Of a DNA stretch of 64,000 nucleotides, positions 1 through 9,200 are shown one piece after another. Origin of the DNA: Paragemmobacter amnigenus (GTDB lineage Bacteria > Pseudomonadota > Alphaproteobacteria > Rhodobacterales > Rhodobacteraceae); assembly GCF_009908265.2 (NCBI RefSeq), contig NZ_JAAATX020000016.1, forward strand, positions 23,734 to 87,733, written 5' to 3'. Positions within the stretch are counted from its first letter, which is position 1, and the number at the start of each line of letters is the position of its first letter. The position numbers were made by a program, and so were the translations under genes. The notes under the pieces are model-generated. The model did not search any database. It worked only from the letters and a program-made list of their open reading frames with translations, and had not been told where the DNA came from.

Positions 1-213
1 CCGTCGGCCACGAATTTCGTGACGGTGGATTGCGGGCGGGACGGAGATTTTGCGCGGGCGGTCCTGCGCGAGTGCATCGCGCGGGGGCTGTTCATCCGGA
101 TGCCCGGGGTGGCGCCGCTGGACCGCTGCATCCGGATCAGCGCGGGCACGCCTGCCGATCTGGATGTGCTGGAAGAGGTGCTGCCGCAGGCGCTGCGCGC
201 GGCGGCGGGCTGA
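1..213 (+). CDS. Pyridoxal-phosphate aminotransferase, HisC-like (3' end only)
   Basis: The frame is open from the first base and stops with TGA at 211-213, giving the last 70 residues of a protein that begins outside the window. The segment RISAGTPADLD near the end resembles the C-terminal substrate-binding stretch of class I/II aminotransferases of the histidinol-phosphate aminotransferase type, where a conserved Arg-Ile-Ser precedes Gly-Thr. Such enzymes are cytoplasmic and transfer an amino group through PLP. The catalytic lysine would lie upstream, so HisC itself cannot be told from CobC-like or other relatives. The gene abuts the convergent DUF4177 gene with no gap. Confidence 0.7.
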   Translation, partial: PSATNFVTVDCGRDGDFARAVLRECIARGLFIRMPGVAPLDRCIRISAGTPADLDVLEEVLPQALRAAAG

Positions 214-591
214 TCACTCGGCCTTGCCGATGGCGGGGGCCTGACCGGGGGGCGGTTCGATGGCGGGGCCCAGACGGGGGGCCGGAGGCTCGGCCGCGAT
301 GGCGCGGGGAGCCTCGGTCAGGGTGGCGGCAAGGCTGGCGGCCGCGGCCGTCGCACCGCCCAGCGGGCGGCGGAAGACCAGCATGGTCTGTTCGACCAGT
401 CGCGTCTTCATGAAGCCCGCGCGTTCCTCGGTCGGCAGGGTTTCGGCGCGGACATAGTCCCAGCCGTCGCGCCCGAGATCGTTCATCAGGGTGGACAGCG
501 TCAGGGCGAAGCGGTCCTCGTTCGTCTTGGCTTCGCGCGATTTGGTGCCGCGGCGGGGGGCGGGGATGACCTTGAATTCGTAACGCTGCAT
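214..591 (-). CDS. DUF4177 domain-containing protein
   Basis: A 125-residue protein beginning MQRYEFKVIPAPRRG. The N-terminal 75 residues match the small DUF4177 fold: an opening YEFKV strand, then LMNDLGRDGWDYVRAETLP (an L-N-x-x-G-x-x-G-W-x-x-V pattern). The remaining 50 residues are Ala/Pro-rich and probably disordered. The function of the family is unknown. An upstream in-frame Met would add six residues, but the chosen start opens directly on the domain. The gene is on the same strand as gatB, 104 bp downstream of it, and ends flush against the aminotransferase gene. Confidence 0.75.
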   Translation of the reverse strand: MQRYEFKVIPAPRRGTKSREAKTNEDRFALTLSTLMNDLGRDGWDYVRAETLPTEERAGFMKTRLVEQTMLVFRRPLGGATAAAASLAATLTEAPRAIAAEPPAPRLGPAIEPPPGQAPAIGKAE

Positions 592-695
592 CGCGGGCTC
601 CGGTGGCACAGGCGGAAGATAGGCTGCGGCGGGGACAAGGCCAAGGGCGGAAGCGGGCGGTGCGGGCTTTGCCGCCGACCGCCTTGCCGCTGCGA

Positions 696-2207
696 TCAGA
701 GGCCCAGTTTCTGCGCTACCATCTGGTTGACGACGGCCGGATTGGCCTTGCCGCCGGTGGCCTTGAGCACCTGACCGGTGAACCAGCCCGCCAGCTTGGC
801 ATTGACCTTGGCCTTTTCCACCTGTTCGGGATTGGCCGCGATCAGGGCATCCAGCGCGCGTTCGATCTCGCCCGTGTCGGTGACCTGCTTCATGCCGTGC
901 TTTGCCGCCACCTCGGCGGGGATGCCGCCTTCGGTCCAGAGGATTTCGAACAGGTCTTTTGCCATCTTGGTCGTGATCTCGCCCGACGCGATCAGGTCGA
1001 GGACGCCGCCGATCTGGGCCGCCGAGAGGGGGCTTTCGGTGATGCCCTTGCCTTCCTTGTTCAGGCGACCGAAGAGTTCGTTGATGATCCAGTTCGCGGC
1101 CTGCTTGCCGTCACGGCCCCGTGCCACCTCTTCGAAGAAGGCGGCGTTGTCGAGTTCGGCGGTCAGGACGTTCGCGTCATAGTCGGTCAGGCCGAAATCG
1201 GCCATGAAGCGGGCTTTCTTGGCGTCGGGGAGTTCGGGCATGGATGCCGCGATGTCATCGACCCATGCCTGTTCGATCTCCAGCGGCAGGAGGTCGGGAC
1301 AGGGGAAGTAGCGGTAGTCATGCGCCTCTTCCTTGGAGCGCATCGACCGCGTCTCGCCCTTGTCGGGGTCGTAGAGGCGGGTTTCCTGATCGACCTTGCC
1401 GCCATCCTCGAGGATGGCGATCTGACGCCGCGCCTCGTATTCGATGGCGGCCTGGATGAAGCGGAGCGAGTTCATGTTCTTGATCTCGCACCGCGTGCCG
1501 AGATGGCCGAAATCCTGCGTGGCCTGATAACGTTCGTAATCGCCCGGGCGGCAGACCGAGACGTTGACGTCCGCGCGCAGGTTGCCGTTTTGCATGTTGC
1601 CGTCGCAGGTGCCCAAGTAACGCAGGATCTGGCGGAGTTTGGCAACGTAAGCCGCCGCTTCCTCGGGCCCGCGGATATCGGGGCGCGACACGATTTCCAT
1701 CAGCGCGACGCCGGTGCGGTTGAAGTCGACGAAGGACATGTTGGGGTCCATGTCGTGGATCGATTTGCCCGCATCCTGTTCCAGATGGATGCGTTCGATC
1801 CGCACGCGGCGGGCGACGCCGGGGGACATTTCCACGATCACCTCGCCCTCGCCCACGATGGGGTGGTAGAGCTGGCTGATCTGATAGCCCTGCGGCAGGT
1901 CGGGGTAGAAATAATTTTTGCGGTCGAAGGCCGAGCGCAGGTTGATCTGCGCCTTGAGCCCGAGGCCCGAGCGGACGGCCTGTTCCACGCAGAATTCGTT
2001 GATGACGGGCAGCATCCCGGGCATGGCGGCATCGACGAAGGCCACGTTGGAATTGGGTTCGGCCCCGACCTGCGTCGAGGCGCCCGAGAAGAGCTTGGCG
2101 TTCGAGGCGACCTGCGCATGGATTTCCATGCCGATCACCAGTTCCCAATCCCCCGTCGCGCCCGCGATCACCTTGGGTTTCGGGGCTTCAAAGCCAAGGT
2201 CAAGCAT
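696..2207 (-). CDS. gatB: Asp-tRNA(Asn)/Glu-tRNA(Gln) amidotransferase subunit B
   Basis: A 503-residue GatB, the usual family length. GatB is the kinase-like subunit of the cytoplasmic GatCAB complex, which phosphorylates Glu/Asp mischarged on tRNA-Gln/tRNA-Asn and amidates it with ammonia from GatA. Visible signatures are [10 protein letters not shown] near residue 25, [18 protein letters not shown], the family motif [17 protein letters not shown], and a C-terminal YqeY-like tRNA-binding tail ending [13 protein letters not shown]. An AAGGA element lies about 9 bp before the ATG. gatA and gatC are not in the window, so the subunits are encoded apart, as is common in this group. Confidence 0.97.
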   Translation of the reverse strand: MLDLGFEAPKPKVIAGATGDWELVIGMEIHAQVASNAKLFSGASTQVGAEPNSNVAFVDAAMPGMLPVINEFCVEQAVRSGLGLKAQINLRSAFDRKNYFYPDLPQGYQISQLYHPIVGEGEVIVEMSPGVARRVRIERIHLEQDAGKSIHDMDPNMSFVDFNRTGVALMEIVSRPDIRGPEEAAAYVAKLRQILRYLGTCDGNMQNGNLRADVNVSVCRPGDYERYQATQDFGHLGTRCEIKNMNSLRFIQAAIEYEARRQIAILEDGGKVDQETRLYDPDKGETRSMRSKEEAHDYRYFPCPDLLPLEIEQAWVDDIAASMPELPDAKKARFMADFGLTDYDANVLTAELDNAAFFEEVARGRDGKQAANWIINELFGRLNKEGKGITESPLSAAQIGGVLDLIASGEITTKMAKDLFEILWTEGGIPAEVAAKHGMKQVTDTGEIERALDALIAANPEQVEKAKVNAKLAGWFTGQVLKATGGKANPAVVNQMVAQKLGL

Positions 2208-2263
2208 GTCCCGCCGTCCTTCAATCCGTTTGACGGACTGTCTAGGGCGTCAGGGGCGGCGCT

Positions 2264-2464
2264 TCAAGCGGACTTGTATCGGGACGGGGGCATCCGCGGG
2301 GCTGGCCCGTCCGGGTCATCGCCGAAAGGATTGGCCTGCTCCTGCCCTGTCGCGATGCGGCGGGCGAGAAACCAGATGAGGGGAAAGAGAATCAGCAGGA
2401 GCAGCCGGTTGGCAAGCCGCCCCAGAAGATCGGCCGTCACCGACCGGGCAAAGATACGCGACAT
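2264..2464 (-). CDS. Small single-pass membrane protein, unknown function
   Basis: A 66-residue protein starting MSRIFARSVTADLLGRL. One hydrophobic segment (about residues 19-34, LANRLLLLILFPLIWFLARR) is flanked by arginines, followed by a hydrophilic Pro/Gly-rich tail. I do not recognise a family. It lies just upstream of gatB on the same strand (56 bp gap). The reading frame stays open for 135 further codons upstream, so the start is not secure; I chose the Met that opens immediately before the membrane segment. An AAAGG element about 11 bp before this ATG gives weak support. It could still be a chance frame. Confidence 0.45.
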   Translation of the reverse strand: MSRIFARSVTADLLGRLANRLLLLILFPLIWFLARRIATGQEQANPFGDDPDGPAPRMPPSRYKSA

Positions 2465-2711
2465 GGCAGTGTCGAACCTTTTACTGGGCGGACGGACAGG
2501 GCGAGCAACCCGGCCGTCCGGTACAAAGCGTATGGATACAATGCCTTGGGATTGTGGCAGTGGCGGGGCATTTGCGGGCCTGAAATGGGGGGGGGTGGCG
2601 GGAATCTGCCGAAGCGGGCGGGCGGTGGTCCCTTTGCGTGGACAGTGCTGTTTCGGGCTGGTCAAAGGCACAGGTCGCGCAGATGGGTGCGGCGCTGCCC
2701 TGTGGTAAACG

Positions 2712-3314
2712 ATGTCCTGTCCTGTACGCCTTGCCGGTCTTGTCCTTGCCCTTGCCGCCCTGTCGGGCTGCGTTTCGGGCAAGACGGAAGCCAACCTGTC
2801 CACGAGCGGACAGACGCCGCCCATGCAGTGGGACGTGCGGCCGGACGGCAAGGAATGGACGAAAACCACGCTGGACGCGCTGGAACAGCATGATCCGGCG
2901 CTGGCGGGGGCGGTTCCGGCGGATATCGACCTGTGGTGTCCGGGCTACGAGACGGCCTCGCTGGACGAGCGGCGGGCCTTCTGGGCGGGGCTGATGTCGG
3001 CGGTGGCGCGGTATGAATCGTCGTGGAACCCGCAGGCGGCGGGGGGTGGCGGGCGCTATATCGGCGTGATGCAGATTTCCCCCAAGACCGCCGATTACCA
3101 CCAGTGCGAGGCCGATACGGCGGCCGAGTTGAAAGACGGGTCCGAGAATCTGGAATGCGCGTCGCGGATCATGGCCAAGGCCGTGGCGATGGACGGCATG
3201 GTGGCAGGCGGCGGCAATCGCGGGATCGGGCGGGACTGGATGCCCTTCCGCGATGCGGCCAAGCGGGCGGCGATGGCGGACTGGACCAGCGCGCAGCCCT
3301 ATTGCCAGGGGTAA
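2712..3314 (+). CDS. Lipoprotein with lytic-transglycosylase-like SLT domain
   Basis: A 200-residue predicted lipoprotein. Residues 1-20 form a signal peptide with lipobox LSGC (Cys20), pointing to membrane anchoring in the periplasm. The core at residues 95-180 resembles soluble lytic transglycosylases: the candidate catalytic Glu102 sits in ARYESSWNP, followed by GVMQISPKTADY, which matches the G-x-M-Q family motif. Such enzymes cleave peptidoglycan glycan strands with 1,6-anhydro ring formation. The protein is short for a transglycosylase, so the domain may be minimal. It is followed by a strong terminator and converges on pepN. Confidence 0.8.
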   Translation: MSCPVRLAGLVLALAALSGCVSGKTEANLSTSGQTPPMQWDVRPDGKEWTKTTLDALEQHDPALAGAVPADIDLWCPGYETASLDERRAFWAGLMSAVARYESSWNPQAAGGGGRYIGVMQISPKTADYHQCEADTAAELKDGSENLECASRIMAKAVAMDGMVAGGGNRGIGRDWMPFRDAAKRAAMADWTSAQPYCQG

Positions 3315-3340
3315 GGCGCTTTATTTCGCGGGGGAATGCG

Positions 3341-3364
3341 GGCGGGGGTGACCCCGCCTTTTTT
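3341..3364 (+). terminator. Rho-independent terminator after the SLT lipoprotein
   Basis: A perfect 7-bp GC stem (GGCGGGG 3341-3347 with CCCCGCC 3352-3358) around a GTGA loop is followed by six T residues. It lies 26 bp after the lipoprotein stop codon and before the convergent pepN stop, so it mainly ends plus-strand transcription. Confidence 0.85.
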
Positions 3365-3399
3365 GGTCCTGATCCGTAGTCTGGGCGCTATTGCCCGTC

Positions 3400-5955
3400 C
3401 TACGCGCCGCGCATGCGCCCGACCATTTCGCCCAGATCGCGGCTGAGGCCGGGCGTGGCGGCCATGCGCGCCAGTTCCGCCGCGACCAGCGCGCGGCGGT
3501 CGGCGTCGTAGCGCGGCCATGTCTCGAAGGCGGTCGACATGCGCGCCGCCGTCTGGGGGTTGAGCGGGTCGAGCCGCAGCAGCCAGTCCGCCACCAGCCG
3601 GTAGCCCCCGCCCGAGGCGTGGTGGAAGCCCGCGTGATTGGCCGACAGCGCCCCGATGACCGAGCGGAAGCGGTTGGGGTTCTTCCAGTCAAAGGCGGGG
3701 TGGCGGGTCAGGCGGTCGGTCGTGGCCACGGCCTGATCGGGATGGGCATGGGCGATCTGCAGCGCGAACCACTTGTCCATCACGTTGCGGTCGGCGGACC
3801 AGCGGGTTTCGAAGAGGCGCAGCTCCTCTTGCCCCAGTCCGTTTTCCAGCAGGCAGACCAGCGCGCCCACCTCTTCGGTCATGTTGTTGGCGGCGCGATA
3901 GGCGGTGGCGGCGGCGCGGCCCCCGTCGAGCCGCGACATGAGGGACAGGGCGGCGATCCGCAGCGCGCGGCGGCCTGCGGCGCGGGCGTCCGGCGTGAAC
4001 GGGCCGGGTTCGGCCAGCGCGTCGATCAGGGCGGGCAGGCGGGGGCCAAGGTGACGGGCCAGCGCCTCGGCCATCCGCCTCCGTTCGGACCAGATGCGGG
4101 CGGGGTCGGGGGTGATGCCTGCGCCATGCAGGGTGGCGGCCATGTCATCCTCGCCCGGCAGGCGCAGGGCCAGCGCGCGGAAGGCGGGGTCGAGCGTGTC
4201 GTCGAAGGTGACGCGGGCGACGGCATCCAGCCAGTCGGGACCGGGGCTTGCGCCATCGGTCACCATGCGGGCCAGCAGGTCCTTGGCCAAGGCGCGGCCC
4301 GCCTCCCATCTGTTGAAGGGGTCGGTGTCATGGGCCAGCAGGAAGGCGCGTTCTTCCGGTGACACCTCGCGGTCGAGGATCACGGGGGCGGAGAAGCCGC
4401 GCAGGATCGACGGGACGGGGCGGGCGGCGGCGGGGAAGCGGAAGCTTTGCCGCGTTTCGGTCAGTTCCAGTACGGTCGTCGGCAGCACCTCGTCGCCGTT
4501 GGGGTTCAGAAGGCCCAGCGCGACGGGAATGACCTTCGCGCCCTTTTCGGGCTGTCCCGGCGTGGGTGGGTTTTCCTGTTCGAAGGTCAGGGTATAGGTT
4601 TCGCCGTCCCAATCCTCCCACACCTTCACGCGGGGGGTGCCTGCTTCGGTATACCAGCGCTTGAACTGCGTCAGGTCGCGGCCAGTGGCATCCTGGAACA
4701 CCGCCAGCCAATCCTCGATCGTGGCGGCGTCGCCGTCGTGGCGGGTGAAGTAGAGGTCGAGCGCGCGGGCATAGCCGTCATCGCCCACGAGGCGTTTGAG
4801 CATCCCGATGACCTCGGCCCCCTTTTCATAGACCGTGGCGGTGTAGAAATTGTTGATCTCGACATAGCTGTCGGGGCGGACGGGATGGGCGAGGGGGCCG
4901 CCATCCTCGCGGAACTGGCGGGCGCGCAGCAGGAGCACATCCTCGATCCGCTTGACCGCGTGCGAGCGCATGTCGCCGCTGAATTGCTGGTCGCGGAAGA
5001 CGGTCAGCCCCTCTTTCAGGCAAAGCTGGAACCAGTCGCGGCAGGTGATGCGGTTGCCGGTCCAGTTGTGGAAATATTCATGGGCGATGATCGCCTCGAT
5101 CCGGGCGAAGTCGTCATCGGTCGCGGTTTCGGGGCTGGCGAGGACGAATTTGGAGTTGAAGATGTTGAGCCCCTTGTTCTCCATCGCGCCCATGTTGAAA
5201 TCGTCCACGGCGACGATGTTGAACACGTCCAGATCGTATTCGCGGCCATAGGCGGTTTCGTCCCAGCGCATGGAGCGGATCAGGCTGTCCATCGCATAGG
5301 CGCAGCGGTCCTGATCGCCGGGACGGACCCAGATGTTGAGCGCGACCGCGCGGCCCGAGGCGGTGGTGAAGGGGGCGCTGTGGGCCACCAGATCACCCGC
5401 GACAAGGGCGAAGAGGTAGGCAGGTTTGGGCCATGGATCCACCCATTCTGCCCAGCCTGCCCCCTGCCCCGCCGGATTGCCGTTGGACAAAAGGACGGGA
5501 AGGTCGCTTTCGATGCGGACGCGGAAGGGGGCCATCACGTCGGGACGGTCGGGGTAGAAGGTGATCTTGCGGAACCCCTCTGCCTCGCACTGGGTGCAGT
5601 ACATGCCGCGCGACATGTAGAGCCCTTCGAGGGCGGTGTTGGTTTCGGGGCTGATCTCCACCTCGGTGTGCAGCGTGAAGGGGGCGGAGGGGAGCAGGGC
5701 GGCGGGGATGGTCAGGCCCGTCGCGTCGGGGGTCAGGTCGAGCGGTTGGCCATCGAGCCGGAGCGACAGGAGGCGGAGATTCTCGCCATCCAGCCGCAGG
5801 TCGTGATGCCCCGGGCGGGCGGGGTTGGGGGCGAGGCGGAGCGTGGCCGAGACGCGGGTCGCGCGGGGGGCGAGGCGGAAGGTCAGCGCCACGTCGCGGA
5901 CGATATGCGTGAAGGGCTGGTAGTCGGACAGGTGGACGGCGCGCGGTTCGGACAT
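3400..5955 (-). CDS. pepN: Aminopeptidase N (M1 family zinc metallopeptidase)
   Basis: An 851-residue cytoplasmic aminopeptidase, slightly shorter than the 870 or so residues of enterobacterial PepN. It removes N-terminal residues from peptides during protein turnover. The substrate-anchoring exopeptidase motif GAMEN is at 256-260, the zinc motif HEYFH at 292-296, and the third zinc ligand is Glu315 in LKEGLTVF. The C-terminal half has the helical repeat character of the PepN type, and the sequence ends LSRDLGEMVGRMRGA. The ATG is preceded by a GGGAG element. The gene converges with the SLT lipoprotein gene across the terminator. Confidence 0.96.
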   Translation of the reverse strand: MSEPRAVHLSDYQPFTHIVRDVALTFRLAPRATRVSATLRLAPNPARPGHHDLRLDGENLRLLSLRLDGQPLDLTPDATGLTIPAALLPSAPFTLHTEVEISPETNTALEGLYMSRGMYCTQCEAEGFRKITFYPDRPDVMAPFRVRIESDLPVLLSNGNPAGQGAGWAEWVDPWPKPAYLFALVAGDLVAHSAPFTTASGRAVALNIWVRPGDQDRCAYAMDSLIRSMRWDETAYGREYDLDVFNIVAVDDFNMGAMENKGLNIFNSKFVLASPETATDDDFARIEAIIAHEYFHNWTGNRITCRDWFQLCLKEGLTVFRDQQFSGDMRSHAVKRIEDVLLLRARQFREDGGPLAHPVRPDSYVEINNFYTATVYEKGAEVIGMLKRLVGDDGYARALDLYFTRHDGDAATIEDWLAVFQDATGRDLTQFKRWYTEAGTPRVKVWEDWDGETYTLTFEQENPPTPGQPEKGAKVIPVALGLLNPNGDEVLPTTVLELTETRQSFRFPAAARPVPSILRGFSAPVILDREVSPEERAFLLAHDTDPFNRWEAGRALAKDLLARMVTDGASPGPDWLDAVARVTFDDTLDPAFRALALRLPGEDDMAATLHGAGITPDPARIWSERRRMAEALARHLGPRLPALIDALAEPGPFTPDARAAGRRALRIAALSLMSRLDGGRAAATAYRAANNMTEEVGALVCLLENGLGQEELRLFETRWSADRNVMDKWFALQIAHAHPDQAVATTDRLTRHPAFDWKNPNRFRSVIGALSANHAGFHHASGGGYRLVADWLLRLDPLNPQTAARMSTAFETWPRYDADRRALVAAELARMAATPGLSRDLGEMVGRMRGA

Positions 5956-6025
5956 TTCGCTCTCCCTTTGCGGGGAAAGCTATGGAGGGGGACGGGGGAA
6001 GGCAAGACGCGGCGGCGGGGCGCCC

Positions 6026-8110
6026 TCAGGCCAGCGGGATGCGGAGCGTGAAGGTGGAGCCCTGCCCCTCGGTCGAGGTGAAGGTGATCGTGCAGCCGGT
6101 CAGGTCGGCGAGGCGGCGGCAGATGGTCAGGCCGATGCCCGTGCCGCTGATCGTGCTGTTTTCATGCCCCAGCCGGTCGAAGGGGGTGAAGAGGCGCGGC
6201 TGCATATCGGCGGGGATGCCGATGCCCGTATCGGTGACGCGCACGGCGAGCATTCCGGATTCGACCCCGAAGGCCAGCGTGACGGAGCCGCCGTCGCGGT
6301 TGTACTTGATCCCGTTCGAGACGAGATGCGTGAGGATGCGGCGGATGATTTCCGCATCGCCGCGCACCGGCGGCAGCAGGGCGGCGGGCGGGTTGACCGT
6401 CAGCGTGACGCCGTGGTCGGCGATGGCGGGACGCGCGGCCTCGACCGCCTGACGGGCGACGGGCAGCACGTCGAGTGCGACGAGATGTTCGCGCACCTCG
6501 CCCTGTTCGATGCGGCTGAGTTCGATCACGCCTTCGACCAGTTGCAGAAGCTGCCAGCCCGCCGTGGAGATGGCCTTCACCTGCCGCAGGTTGTCGCCGT
6601 CGAGCGTCTGGCCGCGGGCGGAACCGAGCAGTTCCGAGAAGCCGAGGATGGCGTTGAGCGGGGTGCGGAGCTCGTGGCTCATGGCCGACAGGAAGTTGGA
6701 CTTGGCACGGTTCGCGGTCTGGAGCTTTGCCCCCATCGTGACCAGATGGTCACCCACGGTCTGGAGTTCGGCCACTTCGTAGCGGTGGTCGGGGGGCACG
6801 CTGCCGCCATCGGCGATGCGGACCATGTTCCCCTCGATCTCGGCCAGCGGACGGGCCACGCGCGAGGACATGGCCGAGGAGCGGCGCCACAGGAGCAGGA
6901 AGAACACGGCGTAGAAGAGCACGAGGATGGCCAGCATGATCTGGCTGACCAGACCGAGCTGTTCGCGCAAGGTGGTCGCACCGGCAAGGATCGACTCCTC
7001 GCTCGTCAGGGTGATGAGTTTCCACTGCGGGCCGGCGATGGTGGCCCAGCCTGCGATCATCGGGCGGCCGAGATCCACGTTGCCGTGCCCTTCGGGCATG
7101 GACTGGATCACCTGCGCGAGGTCCGAAAGTTCGGCGCGGCGGTAGAGGTTGAAGCTGTCGGGTTTGAACGTGTCCTGGAGGATCGCCTCTTCGTAGCTGT
7201 GGTCCAGAAGTTCGGACAGGCCCAGATCGGCCTCGCCCGCCGGAGGCAGGGCAAGGATTGTGCCGTCGCGGCCCACGAGGATGGCATAGCCGTCGCCTTC
7301 GAGGTCGATGTCGAGCACCTGATCGACGATGGTGTCGATGGTGATGTCGATGCCCACCACGCCTTCGAGGACGTCGGGACGGTCGGCGCCGTAGACGGGC
7401 GCGATGGCCGAGACCATCCAGCCCGAACCGGCGGGATCGACATAGCTGTCGGTCCAGACGACCTTGCGGTCGGGGTTATGGGCGGCGTCGGCCTCGTAAT
7501 AGAAATTGTAGCTGGGGATATCCATCCTGGGCGGATAGATCGCCAGCACGTCGAACCACGGATAGATGCGGTTCAGCGAGTCATGGGTGTTGAGGTAGAG
7601 CTGCGTGATGAGCGGGTCGGCGGCCTTGATCGATTTCATCAGCGGATCGAGGCGGCTGGTGCGCCAGACCTTGTCCTGCTCTGCCGGTCCCACGGGGACG
7701 ATGCCGCTGTAGAACACGGCTGCGGCGCCGGTATCCGTGCCGGTGTGGAACACCCCGTCGGGCGAATAGACGTGGTTGTCCTTTTCGGATTGCGGCAGGT
7801 CGGGGGCGGGTTGGGCCAGCGCACGGACCGAGTCATCGGCAAAGACCCGCGTCAGGGCCGCGACGGTTTCGAGGCGGCGGGCGATGATGTCGGCCTCGCG
7901 CACGGCGGCGGCGCTGACGGCTTCGGTCGAGATCTGGGTGACGGCCGCGGCGCTGCGGTCATAGACGACCTGGCTGGTGCCCCAGTAGATGGCAAGGAAG
8001 GAGAGTTCGATCAGCAGGAGCGGGACCAGTGCCGCACGGATATAGGACCGCCAGAGCCAGGTCTTGAGCGGTTGGGGGCCCTGGGCAGTGGTCGTGCTGG
8101 TGGTAGACAT
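6026..8110 (-). CDS. Sensor histidine kinase with periplasmic dCache-type sensor
   Basis: A 694-residue inner-membrane kinase. Transmembrane segments at about 26-44 and 388-408 bracket a roughly 340-residue periplasmic domain. That domain holds aromatic ligand-pocket-like stretches and VLEGVVGIDITIDTIV, typical of dCache_1 sensors of small molecules. A HAMP-like linker follows, then the HisKA phosphoacceptor His479 in SAMSHELRTPLN, and an ATPase domain with N-box HLVSNGIKYN, DTGIGIP and GTGIGLTI. No response regulator or receiver domain is adjacent, so the partner and ligand are unknown. A palindrome plus direct repeat lies about 40 bp upstream of its start. Confidence 0.92.
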   Translation of the reverse strand: MSTTSTTTAQGPQPLKTWLWRSYIRAALVPLLLIELSFLAIYWGTSQVVYDRSAAAVTQISTEAVSAAAVREADIIARRLETVAALTRVFADDSVRALAQPAPDLPQSEKDNHVYSPDGVFHTGTDTGAAAVFYSGIVPVGPAEQDKVWRTSRLDPLMKSIKAADPLITQLYLNTHDSLNRIYPWFDVLAIYPPRMDIPSYNFYYEADAAHNPDRKVVWTDSYVDPAGSGWMVSAIAPVYGADRPDVLEGVVGIDITIDTIVDQVLDIDLEGDGYAILVGRDGTILALPPAGEADLGLSELLDHSYEEAILQDTFKPDSFNLYRRAELSDLAQVIQSMPEGHGNVDLGRPMIAGWATIAGPQWKLITLTSEESILAGATTLREQLGLVSQIMLAILVLFYAVFFLLLWRRSSAMSSRVARPLAEIEGNMVRIADGGSVPPDHRYEVAELQTVGDHLVTMGAKLQTANRAKSNFLSAMSHELRTPLNAILGFSELLGSARGQTLDGDNLRQVKAISTAGWQLLQLVEGVIELSRIEQGEVREHLVALDVLPVARQAVEAARPAIADHGVTLTVNPPAALLPPVRGDAEIIRRILTHLVSNGIKYNRDGGSVTLAFGVESGMLAVRVTDTGIGIPADMQPRLFTPFDRLGHENSTISGTGIGLTICRRLADLTGCTITFTSTEGQGSTFTLRIPLA

Positions 8111-8143
8111 AGGTTCCCGGGGGGCAGAGAGGGTCCGCGTGGC

Positions 8144-8169
8144 GGATCATGATCCTGTCCATGATCCTG
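8144..8169. promoter_or_regulatory. Candidate operator: palindrome plus 10-bp direct repeat upstream of the sensor kinase
   Basis: GGATCATGATCC (8144-8155) is a perfect 12-bp palindrome. It overlaps the first of two copies of CATGATCCTG (8148-8157 and 8160-8169) spaced 12 bp start to start. The element is 34-59 bp upstream of the kinase ATG. It is seen directly; its binding protein is unknown. Confidence 0.4.
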
Positions 8170-8262
8170 CCATGTGCCTATCACTTTTCACCAGAAGAAC
8201 ATTCGGAGGCATTGTCACACCCCCAAGGTATAGAAGCGATCCATCCTAATGGGTGGATCATT

Positions 8263-9048
8263 TCAACCGGAGAGGGAGACGTCGAGGAAGAGCATCACCA
8301 CCAGCCCCACCGCAAGGCCGAGCGTGGCGCGGTTCTGGTTCCCGTTGCGATGGGTTTCGGGAATGATCTCGTGGCTGATGACATAGAGCATGGCGCCTGC
8401 GGCGAAGGCCAGCCCCCAGGGCAGCAGCGCCACCGAAGCCGAGACGACCCCCGCCCCGACCATGCCGCCCAGCGGTTCCACCAGTCCGGTCAGGGCGGCG
8501 ATGGTGAAGGAGCGCAGGCCCGAATACCCCTCGCCGCGCAGGGCGATGGCGACGGCCAGACCCTCGGGGATGTTCTGCATCCCGATCCCAAGCGCCAGCG
8601 GCAAGCCGCCCGCAAGGCCGTCGCGGCCCACACCCACGCCAACGGCCAGTCCTTCGGGGATGTTGTGTATGGTGATGGCAAAGACAAAGAGCCAGACCTT
8701 GCGGAGCGAGACGGCGGCCGGACCTTCGCGCCCGCTGGCGAAATGTTCGTGGGGCAGCATCTCGTTCAGGGCGGCGATCAGGGCCATGCCGGCCAGAAGG
8801 GCGATGCAGACGACCAGCGCCGCGCCGCTGCGCCCGCCGTAATCGGGGCCCGCGCTGGCAAGGGCGGGAATGATGAGCGAGAAGAAGGCCGCCGCCAGCA
8901 TCACCCCCGCCGCGAAGCCGAGCGCGAGGTCGCGCGCCGCAGTCGACGGCACGCGCCCGCGCAGGACCGGCAAGGCGCCCAGCGCGGTGAGCGATCCGGC
9001 GCAGAGGCTGGCGAGGAAGCCGAGAAGGAGGGGGGATTGCGACAGCAC
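8263..9048 (-). CDS. ZIP family divalent metal transporter (ZupT-like)
   Basis: A 261-residue inner-membrane protein with about eight hydrophobic segments. The two hallmark metal-site helices of ZIP transporters are present: HNIPEG (His128) and QNIPEG (Gln158). An extra acidic/His loop NEMLPHEHF follows helix III, and a late HEIIPE motif is present. ZIP proteins import Zn, Mn or Fe into the cytoplasm; which metal cannot be read from the sequence. The start is GTG (9046-9048 on the plus strand read CAC). It diverges from the photolyase gene, and an inverted repeat in the shared 152-bp region is a plausible metal-regulator site. Confidence 0.92.
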   Translation of the reverse strand: MLSQSPLLLGFLASLCAGSLTALGALPVLRGRVPSTAARDLALGFAAGVMLAAAFFSLIIPALASAGPDYGGRSGAALVVCIALLAGMALIAALNEMLPHEHFASGREGPAAVSLRKVWLFVFAITIHNIPEGLAVGVGVGRDGLAGGLPLALGIGMQNIPEGLAVAIALRGEGYSGLRSFTIAALTGLVEPLGGMVGAGVVSASVALLPWGLAFAAGAMLYVISHEIIPETHRNGNQNRATLGLAVGLVVMLFLDVSLSG

Positions 9049-9080
9049 GGGGTCCGGACAGGAAAACTCTGCCCATTGTT

Positions 9081-9099
9081 AATGCGGGTGCAACGCATT
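9081..9099. promoter_or_regulatory. Inverted repeat AATGCG-N7-CGCATT in the ZIP/photolyase divergent region
   Basis: Perfect 6-bp arms (9081-9086 and 9094-9099) are separated by 7 bp. The site is 33 bp from the ZIP start and about 100 bp from the photolyase start. Its position suggests control of the transporter by a metal-sensing repressor. It does not obviously match the Zur or Fur consensus I know, so the regulator is open. Confidence 0.4.
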
Positions 9100-9200
9100 T
9101 GAAAGCGCCAAGCGTGGCAGGCCCTGCCCTGCCGCTGCGACCCGTGGCGCGCGCGATTTCCGGCTTTACGAATCCGGCGGGGTCGCTAGATAAATGTTCC

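Noticed and set aside
603..2708. A 701-codon open frame on the plus strand opposite gatB
   Set aside because: It mirrors gatB, lacks any family motif and arises from the high GC content at third positions of the true gene.
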